Source of the DNA: Symbiodinium natans
Taxonomy: Eukaryota; Sar; Dinophyceae; Suessiales; Symbiodiniaceae
Direction: 5' to 3'
NCBI GenBank assembly: GCA_905221605.1
Contig: CAJNDS010000400.1
Span: 84,076 to 148,075 of the forward strand
DNA length: 64,000 bases
The position numbers and the translations under genes are program-made. Shown piece after piece: positions 10,201 to 22,200 of this stretch; position 1 is the first letter of the stretch; every line of letters starts with the position of its first letter. The notes under the pieces were generated by a model, which worked only from the letters and a program-made list of their open reading frames with translations, was not told the origin of the DNA and ran no database searches.

Positions 10201-13200
10201 AACGAATCTTACAGAGCACGTCGAGATTTTTACGTGCTGAAAGATCAGGATGTCGAAGTCAAACGCTGGATCTTGCTGCTTTTGCTGACGGTCAGCAGAG
10301 GACACACAGGTTTGCTGCTGAGCATGCGGATCGGATTGCGACACATTTGGGGGACGATGACTTGCTTGTGGCCGCGTTCTCCGACTTCTCATGCAGCAGA
10401 TGCCACAGAAACTTCTCACTGAGCAAAGGGACAAGATCTCTGCAGAGCTGGTGAATATGCACATCAAGAAGTTTCTAGCTTGGATGCAACATTCTTCACA
10501 CGCAGGCCTCGTCCTTCGGCTCCTAATGCAGCGGATCCCCAACGAACTTCTCACCGAGCATGGGGACAAGATCTCGTGCGAGTCTGCCAAGACGAGAATG
10601 CCAACACATGGCTGCACAGGGCAGCTAAAGCCGGTCATCTCGAGGCATGCCAGGCCTTAGTGGAGCAGGCGGGCCTTCAAGTGCGCGCGCGGAATTATGC
10701 TGGCGACGAGCCGCTTAGTCTGGCGGCCAACCGCGGGGTGGATCAGTTTCTTCGCAGCAAGCTGCCCTTCCACGAGGCTCGCTTCGGCCATGGTAATGCT
10801 TATGACGAGATGGCTGAGGACGAGAGCCAGGTGACCGAGGTGACTTGGTACACGGTGCCACTCCCTGGCAAAGTTGCTCTTGTAGGCGGCCGTCACTCTT
10901 TCCTGGTCATCGCCGTCTCTGAGGCAGACAAGCCAGTCAACAGCTACCTGCTCGAAAAGGCGGGCTCCGTCGCCGCGGCAGCCCATCAGAAGAACGGCAT
11001 CTTCGTTGGCAGCCAAGATCTGGGCAACAACTTGCTGAGCGTAGAGGGGGTCAGCACTTTCGGGCAGCTGGCTCTTGGTGAGGGAAGTCTCAAAGATGGC
11101 CTCAAGATGATGGAGCTGCACGAGGCAGCCGACAGGACCGGACCCTACGATCTTGCCTCTTCGAACGGCCACCGTGCAGCCCAGCAAGTCTTCAACCACT
11201 GCTGTGCGAGGGCGGGGGACCAGGAATTGCAGCTCCCGAACAAGTGGTTGGCCAAAAGTGCGCTCCATCTTGCAACTCGATGGGGTGTTCAACTCTGGCT
11301 GCTCAAGTCGGAAGTCGGTTCGGCGAAGTCCGAGTCCGCCTCGTGTGGCAAGCGGTGGATGCCCCGACCGGCTTCACAGCATTGATCTCCATGCCGATGA
11401 CAGCGTGAAGATGGCCGCCCAGCTGAGCTCCATGGTCTACGACGAGGACCTTTCAGAGTGCCCTGAAGCCCCGCTGCCATGTGTTGGCGCTATCTGCATC
11501 CGCAACAGCTTAGAGCAGAGCAGTGCATGTGTACCACGCCGGCACTGAGGCCAGCCACAGGCTTGATGCGGGCGAAAGAAGGAGCAGCGAAGTGCCAGGA
11601 AACGAAAAAAGGCCCCTGTAGACGTCTTCGGAGTGGCTTGGATTCCAGGACACTATCGCCACCGCCGCCTTGCATCAAACTAACCCATCTGGTGCGGTCA
11701 CGTATGTGAACTGGCCAAAGACTGTCGGGGCGACATTGTGTTGCGAGAGGTTATGCCCCTTGTGCCTGCCCATGTACTCCATGCCACGTGCAAACAGAGC
11801 AGCGCGAGTCCGGCGCAGTGGCTCCCGGCCCGGTCAGGCTCAGCGATGTACCTTGCCTTCCGCGGGACTGGTGATGTCCAAGATGCTGCGATCGACTCGA
11901 GCGCTGTGCCCGGCACGGTCAGGTTCAAAGAGCATGGCGTGCACAGTGGGATCGCCAACGCCGTTGAGCAGGAAGGAGATGAGGTGGACCACGTGGTGGA
12001 AGACATCCTTCAAGTGGTGAGTGAGCACCGCGATGCTGGGGAGCCGCTGGTACTCTGCGGACACTCGCTCGGTGGTGGCTACGCGCAAGTCATGGCCGTC
12101 CACTTGCTCCGCCGGGATGTCAGCGTATCGGCAGTCCGTACCTCTGGTGCACCGCACGTCCTGGTCCCTCCCAGGGCTGGGGCGCCTCAGCAACTGTGGC
12201 AGCGGCTGCACGCGATCACACAGCACTGGGTGCATGACTGGGATCCAGTCCCGCGGCTTCCCCTTTGCAAGAGCTGGCTGGTGGATGTCCTGCCGAAGCT
12301 GAAGCAAGAAATTGCTGGAGGTATCAGGGCTGGAAGGCTTTCAAGAAAGCTACGATGCCAGCAGAGGCCATCTGTTGGAGAAGTACGATGTGGTGGGTGA
12401 GATCGTGTTGGTGAGTCTGAACTCCAGCTCGGCCTACCAAGCCAGCGCAGGCTCTCCGCCGTTGAAGGAGCTCCTCAGCCAGCAACCTCCTGGCTCAGCC
12501 ATGACACTCAGCAGGCTCCTAGTTCCTAGCATACCACAGCATGCGCGACTACCTCCAGATTGCTCTGAAGCTGACAGCTGTGTAAGATTGTGTAAGCAAA
12601 GCTTACTTCGCACCGGGAATTGAAAGCTCGCATCTTCCACAAGCGGCGCAAGCGATCACACCGACATCTTGCCCGGCTTGTAGAAAGAGCTTGCAGTGCA
12701 AGAGGCCACCTTAACATGTTCCCAAAAGCGGACTCGAGAAAGGTTCCAATGCTTGCAAGATGTAGCATCTCGAGTGCAGTTCAGGCCCTTCAGCTTGGAA
12801 ATGAGCATCCCTCACGCCGGCTCTGATCCAGCCAGTACCCTCAGCCTACGATTCATGAAGCCCCAGCTGTGAAAATTAAAAAGGTTACCCTCTACCAAAC
12901 CCCAAACCCTAAACCCTAAACTCCAAACTCTAAACCCTAAACCCAGATCGTAAAGACCCGTCCGCTTTGTCCAGGCCTTGGCCAATCGTCCCGATATCGT
13001 TAGGGATGACTACATGGCCGGGGCCCCTGTGCGAGTCTGCGAGGGGGCTTAAAATGAGAGGTTAGAGGCTAGAATTTGGGGTTCAGGGTCTTGGTGCTTA
13101 CCATATCCCCCCTGGGAATTGTTTTTTTTTCTTGTTTTTGTTTATATAAAACCCAGAAGGATATGAAAACATTGCTTTTATTCAGGCTCTAAAAGGGGAG

Positions 13201-16200
13201 TATAGCTTGGGGCTTTGGGGTTTAGGGTTTAGGGTTTGCAGGCCTTGGTGGAATGCCTACTTAGAGGTTCAAGGAGAGCAAGAAGCAGGTTCCTAGGGTT
13301 GGCCCTACATTCGTTGCTAGCGTTTTGTCACATTCCTTTCCGCTTTTTTGGCGCTTCTGGCTGTTTCTGTTTCTTCCTGGACTGTGCTTGCAAATAAGTC
13401 CCCAAACCCCCTAAACCCTAGACCCTAAGCCATAAACCCTAAACCCTAAGCCCCTAAGCCCCTAAGTCCGAAATCCCACGTGTAACTCACCCACGCGTCT
13501 TCGAGCAAAGGCTTTCTGAGAGCGGACCGGGGCGGAGCCCGCAACACCTGGGTTAAAGGTTGAGCTGAGGGTTGAATGCACTGAGTCCCTGTTAAACCCT
13601 GAACCCTGAACCCTAAACCCTAAACCCCTAACCCCGAAATCCTAAACCCTCATCATCCGGAGAAGCTTCTATCTTAAACCCCAAACCCCTCCCCTCCTGC
13701 CCAGTGGATGCCCCCCAAAGACCCTGCGCTTCAACAGCCCTATAATCCCTACCCTTAAGCATCTAAACTCCCAAACCCAAAACAACCCCCCCCCCCCCCC
13801 CACGCGCAAGAAACAGAACAAATGAGTACAAACAAAAACAGGAGAAAAGAAGCCAAAGCCCTCAACACCCCAAAAACTGCCAAACAAGAACAAACCTCCT
13901 AAGCCCCATAAGCCCTAAACCCTCAACCCTCAACCCTAAACACTCAACCCTCAACCCTCAACTAAACCCTAAACCGTCCCCTAAGGAAGAGCTCGAGGCC
14001 CTGCAGGCAGCCCCGTTTTTTCGGGTTCTTGGCGTTTTTGAGGTTTAGGGTTGAGTTTTTTTTTTTTTTTTTTTTTTTTTTTCGTTTTTTTTGGTTTTTT
14101 ATTTTTAGGGCTGTGGATTTTCAATGTTCAACTGGGTCCTTTGATATTTTTCTCAGGATTTTTAGTTTATAGGGTTTCAGGGTTTAGTGATTTCTGGGGT
14201 TCTGGGGTTTCGCGTTTGGGTTTTTAGGATGTGGGCTTTGGGGTTGACAATGTCTAATTTCACACACCAGACCTTGGGGGGGGGAGGGGCGGGGACACGG
14301 GGCTTGTAGTTCAGTGTGTTTTTTTGGGTTGCTGGTGGGTCAAAGCCTAAAACCCTTCAAACCCAGTTTTCGTAGAGTTTAGGGTTTGGGGTTTGGGGTT
14401 TAGGGTTTAGGGTTTAGGGCCTAAAGCAGCCCTCAACCGGGCTTCAAGCCCTAACAGCCTCGCCAGGACAAGGTGCCGCCCTTCCCCACCGAGGAGGCCA
14501 TGCGCATCCTCGCCACAGAGCTGGGTGAGGAGCGAGACGCCCCTTCTTGGGCTTGAAGGGTCCAGGGCTTAGGGTTTAGGGCTTGGGGCTTGGGGTTGAG
14601 GGCTTCGGGTTTTGCAGGGCTCGCCTTGGTCTAGGGCTTAGGGCTTGGGGCTGAGGATTTCGGGCTTCGGGGGCTTAAGTTGTTGCGGACTTGGGTTTTC
14701 CCAGGGGTTTCGGAGTGTCTCTGAACGCCAAAACTGGTGGGAAACCGAGCTTTGAAACCTCAAATGCTCCGAATGCTTCGAGCCTCCAAGGCTGCAACCT
14801 CTGGGCCTTCAACCCTCAGTTCTCTTGCTGTTCCGACAAAAATGGTCAGCACTGAGTCTTACATCTTAAAGCTCTTCTGCTTCGAAGCCAAAAGACTGAA
14901 GGCCAAGCTAGGATTCTTACATGCGTTCCCGCAGCTTTGACTCGAATTGCCATTTGCGGATCCGTTTGTTTGTCGACTTGCACTCAAAAACACTGGTCAT
15001 GGCGATGCGCCAGGTCCTCATGGTGCTGTGGGCTCTGGCGATGTGCCTTTACCAGGTGGAGTCCACACGCAGCTCAATCACCCTTCACTCGCCCAACAGC
15101 CATGCTGATGCCGAGAATGACAAGGAGGACAAGCCGGACTCTCATGCCAGCCTCCTGGAGGAAGAGAAGGTGGGATGCTTCCGACATCAGGATTGCCCGA
15201 TGTGCTATCTTTGCTCCCAAGGGCACTGCTACAAGAACACGGTTTCGGACTTCTGCTAGAGGTTCCGAGCGACAGCGAGAACGACCGCGATTGACGTGCT
15301 CAGATACTCTCTTCGTGAAGTGAGCAGTGCCCAGTCGCGTTTCATGTTTCTTGTTCCAGAGGTTGCGGCACTTGTACCACTTGACACGAGGACTCGGCTT
15401 TGCATTGCGCCGAAAATCGGCGTTTGAGAACGCCTTCGAAGATTGAGGGTTTGCGAGGTTTGGGGCTCTTGCGGCCGGGTAGGTTGGTCATTCTTCAATC
15501 CTTCAGGCTTTGAGGAGTCAAGATCCGGGTTTCGGGCATGTGAGGTGGACCCGAACCCTAAACCCTAAACCCTAAACCCTAAACCCTAAACCCTAAACCC
15601 TAAACCCTAAACCCTAAACCCTAAATTTAAGAGCCTCCGGCTCAAGCCGCCGACCCCGCTGGAGCATAGTTGAAAGGTTTAAACGCGCTCGTCAGCTCAA
15701 AGGATCCAAAAGTTGATTTGCTTGAGCCTCTGTGAAACGTTGGGGGGGGGGGGAGTAGCACCAGGACCCAAACAGGAGCTGAAGCCAGCTTGAAGCACAT
15801 CAATTCAAGCCCAGCAAGCAGGAGGGGGGGGGGTAGGGGGGTGGGGGGGGGTAGGGGAGATAGCCGACACCTCGCCCCAGTCCACTTTGTAACCCGTCGG
15901 CACACCAGCCCGACAAATATCAACCAAAAAATCCCTAAATCATGTTCCCGAAATCCTTAGCCCAAAATCTTAGCCCAAAAAATCCCGAAACCATATTCCC
16001 GAAATCCTTAGCCCAAAATCCCAAGCCAAAAATCCCGAAACCATATTCCCAAATCCCCGTTATTCCTTAGCCCAAAATCCCAAGCCAAAAAATCCCAAGC
16101 CAAAAAATCCCCGTAAAACCATATTCTCAAAATCCCAAGCCTAAACCCAAGAAAAAACACCTTCCCCCATAAATCCCCGTTATTCTTCAGCCCAAAACCC

Positions 16201-19200
16201 TAAACCACAAACCCAAGAATAACAATAAGCCTTATACTGGGGCAAGCTCCCTCTTTCGCTTCTCTGCGTTGCAAAATCCCGCAAAAGCTATTGCAAAATC
16301 CCGCAAAAGCTATTGCAAAATCCCGCAAACGCCATTGCAAAATCCCGCAAACGCCATTGCAAAATCCCGCAAACGCCATTGCAAAATCCCGCAAACGCCA
16401 TTGCAAAATCCCGCAATCGCCCCCAAAAATGAGTAGAAATCGAGCTAAAGGGGCGTTTGCGTAAATCCGCAAACGGGGGACACAATGGCTCAAACAATTT
16501 AGCTCAAATATTTTTACACTTTCAGCAATTCATGGCGCAAATAACCACGTCCATTAATATAATAATGTTTTTGTCCCAACACAGTTTTAATGTCATCAAT
16601 GGTATAGGAGTTTTCACTCCACGAGCTCTTCCTTTCTTTATCCAATTTATCTTTCTTCCGAAATATTTTGACCTTTGACCCCATCTCGAGTTCGGGATAC
16701 TTTCGGGTTTTAGTTGCATTCATTGCGATATTAGCCTTAACTTTGAGTTCGTTTTCGGGCTTTTTTGCTTCTTTGGGCACTAACCCAGTCGCTGAATGAA
16801 CCATTTTATTATTATATGTTATCATTATCTCAAATATATAATCTGTCCATTGAATATTCTCTTTACCTTTTTTCTCATCCGCTTCGACTCTCTTAAATAA
16901 CATATCTTTAACTGTCCTGATCGCGCGCTCGGCGAACGTGGGATGTGTTCGGGTTCTATGTATTTCCATACCCTGTTCCTCAATGTATTCTTTGATAACA
17001 TTACTATTTAAACTACCTTCGTCATCGGAATAAATAAGTTCGGGGGCTTTACCCATTTTATGTATTCCTTCTATAAGCCCAGCTAATACATCGTCTTGTA
17101 GCTTACTTTTAATTGGAACTATTACGAGATATTTACTAAATATGTCAATCACTACCATACCAACATTAAACTTTTGATTTTTCAAATCATTATTTGTAAT
17201 AAAAAATAAATCGATTTGGAACTCATAAAAACTATGAGGGGCAACAAATGAATTAAATCCCGACATAGGTTTTTTTCTTTCTATGTTCTTTTCAAACCAT
17301 GCCTTAACGTCAGCCATTGTAATGCTTTTATCTTTAGCTTTAGCATCTTTATACGTAACAGCTTGTGACCCAAATCCGCTTCTATCAAAATAAATATCCG
17401 ATATTATCTTATTCTTGTCTGACATTGATAATATATATAATATATATTATATATATTATCGAATTATCTCGCGCAACAATTACACATAACACACATGCTA
17501 TTGCAGTTGCTTATATAATGTGCCTTGTCATTGTTAAGCCTATTGGCTGATAAATTGGTAGTGAGCTTGTGGTCAACCCTTTCAACTACAAAGGGTTCAT
17601 TACAGTCGGTGCATCTGTTTTTTAATTGACTCATAAGCCACTCAACATTTACGTAGTCCTCTTCGTTTATTGAACGCCCCGCTTCTATATCTTGTGATTT
17701 GTATTGTTTAACCTTTTGGTTAAAATACCTTTCAATCTCAGATTCTTTAATGTCTCGTGCTATTTCATACTTATAGAATTTAACTCTATTTAAGTCCTTA
17801 CTGCGTGTAAGGCTGGTATACAACCACTCTTTCGAAACATAATTATACATCCAATCATAAATTACTATATCGCCATCAACCGAACACCCTTGTTTACTAT
17901 GGCATGTGTAACACGAAGCATAAATAAAGTTCTTTCTCAACAAAGCTAAACTGATATCTTGTTCTGTGTTTGTTTTTACGTTTTTGAGTGTCAGAATGTT
18001 ATTATTAATATTGGTTATCTCATACTTAAAATTAACATTATATTTCATGTTCTTGAATCTTGTATAAACACGACAAATAACCAAATCACCGATTATATAC
18101 TCCTCATCTATGTTTTTCATCTTCCGAATATGTTGCGATACTTTCCTGCATGTTTCGTTGGTATATGCTATGTTATTGTCAATGAGTTCTATCTCTTCTG
18201 TGTATTCAAAATATTTCTCGATAATCTGTTTATTTGTCATGTCTGTTTTGAAAATGTCATGATGGATATTTTCTAATTTTATTCTATCTTCCTCGTTGGT
18301 TAATCTTTTACATATTTCTAAATAAATATAGTCCTTGAACATTTGCTTTATACAACTGTCTAAATATATGTGGTAATCTTGTGTGTTAGTTATATCCACA
18401 ACGCCCTGTAACTGGTGTTCGTCGCCTGTTGCTACGATAATTTTGTCGGGGTTCTTTTCTAAAAATGTTTTTATTCTTGCTAACACCGGAATATTGTTAA
18501 AGTAGATTTCGTCAAAGACTATAACATCATACATAGAATAATCAAAGTCTTTCATTTTCTCTTCCCCGACTTGGATTGAAAAGAATGTATTAACTGTTAC
18601 TGCTTCTACTCCACATTCTTGATTTAAATTGTTCGTGGGCGTTACAAACAATATTCTTTTATTTGGTATCTGCTTCGGTATATGTGATTTGCCACTTCCG
18701 GCATATAAGGATTTAATTAAAACGTGCTTGTGTTCGAGAACTTTCTCAACCGCTTCTTTGCTATCCCATTCGTCTTTTAACATAATTCTTTCATTAACAA
18801 CTTCGGGTATTTCTATTGGTTTGTTCTGCTTCATCTCATATTCCTGATAAGGGAACCCAAAGTTATTTAAAACGCCTTTCCAATCGCCGATGTCCTTACC
18901 AAACTTCAGTAACTTCATTGCTTTTTGTAAATCCTTCCTTAATATTGTGAATGCATCTGTTTTAACGCTAAAGACTTCTATGTCATTTTCTCGTAGTGTG
19001 TTATAATCCTTGTATATTCTGTAATTATGATATTGGAGTAAAAGCTCCTTAATGTAACGATAACCATTTTTCAAGACGGCGTGGTCTGTTAAATTTAGAA
19101 CGTAGTATCTTCCTTTGTTTTTTGTATCTTCGTCTGGCACTTCTTCTTTCTCTCCTTCATCATCACTAAACTCATCATAATCATCATCGTTATCATCATA

Positions 19201-22200
19201 ACCTTCTTCTTTCTCGAACTGTTTGATAATATTAATCCGACCACCATACATATGTTGATATAACTGTGCTTCTCGCAAGTCCTTGAATAAAACCGATTTC
19301 TGGGCTGTTGTTACTCCCTTCTCTAACAAGCCGATATTTACATTTGCTATTTGTTTTTTTAGTTTGGTGTCTTCTTGGGTATCATCTGATATATGGGTTT
19401 CTACTAATTCCTTAACAATCTTTTTATAATCACAATTATATATAAAGGAAGGCTTCTTATAATATTTAATGATGATACCATCATTCAGAACATCTTTTAG
19501 AAACTTTCCGTAACAAAGGCAGAACCGCTTGTTGAAGAACAGATTAGCCTTATACACTTCCACGGTGTATAAGACTAAATCCTCAATTTCCTCACCATTG
19601 TATTTTACCCATTTGTCGAATTGGTTAAATACTGGTATTTTTTTCATTTTCGTTAGGGCATGTGTAAATGCTTTTGTCATATCTATCTCGCATGCATTCT
19701 TATGCGTCGCTTCTATAAAATGGTGATATTCCTGATTTTCAACTTTGCCCGTCATTTGGTTAAACTTTTCGCGATATTCAATTTGTCGGTATGTGTCTTC
19801 CAACTCTCACCTTCAAATTCATATATTCCCTTCCCTTATGTTGTTGTAAGCTGGATAAGTTAAAATTCATAACGTAAATATGGTTATTCTTAACGAGACC
19901 ATAAAAGGCTCTGATTTTTTTATTGACATGTTCTGTTTTATAAATGCAATTCCCTATGATGTCAAAAATTCTCACGGGAATAGTAAAATGATTGAAGACA
20001 ACCTCCATATCTTCAATTCAAGCACCGTTTTTATTGAACTCTTCTTCATCCATCTTCAAAACATCTAATATCTTTTCTCGTGTTAACTGATTCTTTTTTC
20101 TTGGACAATCTTTATAATGTTCTACCAATGCATTTACCCAACATTCATTCTCAATATAATCGTTTCTCGCGATAGCCTCTTTGATTGTGGAAGCGTTTGG
20201 TTTAAATACCGTTTCAATGTATTCGTGATACATGCTGACATTCTCGGCATTTTTAAGCTTTTCCTTTTTTTGTTCCCGTTTCCCGTCTCCGTCTTCAATC
20301 TCTTCTATGTTTAAAATCTTAATGGCGTCAATGTAGTCTTTATTGTATTTGGCATAGAAGTCTTGAACTTTCGGGTCTTTTTTTAATATATCCTTAATAT
20401 TTTCTAATAATTTGCTGTCGTAATAATTTACACTTTTTCTTGATTTTCTGTATTTTCTTTCTACAAGCCATGCTTCGATGCCTCCGACTGGCTCGCCTAT
20501 TAAATAGTTGTTAATAATCTTTTCTGGTATATCCGGTCTGGAAGTTTGGACAATTGACGCCTGTCTCACCTCTCGGTTTATCCATCTGTAAGCTCTGTTT
20601 AAATCGTCATAAAACGCGATGTCTGATTTTTTGGCATTTTCCTTATCCGTCTCTACGTAAAACAAAAAGTCAATTAAATAGAGTTTCTGTTTTTGATTTG
20701 CTGTTAAATCTTCGTCGTCGTCAATCTTTCTCATAAACTTCGGTGGGTTCTTCTTCCTTTTGTTCTCTTCTTTTGCACCTGCCATTCTTTTATTGAGTGG
20801 TTCTTTCTCCTTCCATTTGTCGATATTTTCCTTATATTGCGTTAATGCTTTTTGGTATTCTGCGGGCTTTGGTGACAAAAGCCCTTTAATTAACTTTTGT
20901 GCTGTTGTGTTTTGGGTAATCTTGCGTTCTTCGAAGAGTCTAATAACTTCATTGACTTTTTTCTGTTTTGTTTTGTTTAGTTTTTGGGTTTCTTCGTTTA
21001 ATGTTTTGGTGTAATTTTTCGCATCAATGCGTAAATTACGTAAGTGATTTTTTATAATCTTGCTGGACATACTATAGCCTATATATTAATTTATAAGCTC
21101 TCCTTCCCTTTAAGCACCTTTGGGCAACGTTCTTTCTTGGCTGAGTGCCGTTATAAAGCAACTTAATATAATTACTACACTATATTAAGCGGCTTCGTTC
21201 TTCGGGCATCCTATGACCCTCCGTTGCTGGAAGGCTTGGCATCTCAAGGTATTGTGATGTTTCTGTAGCTTAGTTTTCTGAATAAGTTTTGAACAATATT
21301 CGCACTGAACACGACACATTACATTGTTTCGGTAGTAGTTTTTAAAATATTCTGGGTCAGATGGTTTATTATTATATGTTCCGTCGGCATTTCTTCGCCA
21401 TGGGGCACTCTTCCTTTGTTTAACGAGCATTTCTTCTGTGCTTGTTTCTTCTATGATTTCTGGCTGGGGGGTCATTGCGGTTAAAGTAGTAACGCGGTAA
21501 GCCTTTAAGTGTATTTCGTTTTTTTACTCTTTAAATGCTTTTATGAGCTTACAGATTGAACACTTGAACGTCTTGAACTGGTTCTGCTTCTTATGTATTC
21601 TATGGTTTCTTGACTTCTACGAGAACTAACAACGCTTTGAGGTGGCGATGCTTCATCAACATATTCAATAGTCCGATCACTTGGAACAGAACTTTGAACT
21701 GTTTCGGGCGCTGATGAAAGAATGTATTCGCTTAATGCTTCTTCTTCAACTGGCAATAATGCACTTCTGTTCGAACTTCTACGAGAACTTGATGAGGATG
21801 AAGAAGGCTCATAAGAATTTTTAACATTCATAGGCAAGCTGTTATCGCTCTCTTCGCTCTTTTGTGGTTCAATAGGTGTTTCACGCTCTAAATCATCTTC
21901 ATCTATTTGTTGCCTTCTGCTTCGCATTTCTTCTCTTTCTTCTTTAAACTCATCATCTCCAAACATGGCATCATAAACTCTTCGCATTACTGATTTCTTT
22001 TGCGTTCTTTCTCTTTCGCCTTCTTGTTGGTTTTCAGCTATGTTTTCGCTTTCGGCTTCTTCTTCTTCTTCTATCTGTTCTTTAGCTTCTTCTTCTGACG
22101 TTCTCATACTTTCGCTTTCTGTTATACTTGGCGTTTCATTGAATACATCTGTTTGTGTTCCCTTCTCTGGGTTCTCATTTAATAATATTGTCTTCCTATC

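Noticed and set aside
14937-14965. Spliced-leader relic before the secreted protein gene
   Set aside because: Only GCCATTT matches; too short to support.
16269-16422. CRISPR array
   Set aside because: The 22-bp units are directly contiguous with no unique spacers, in a eukaryotic viral insert.
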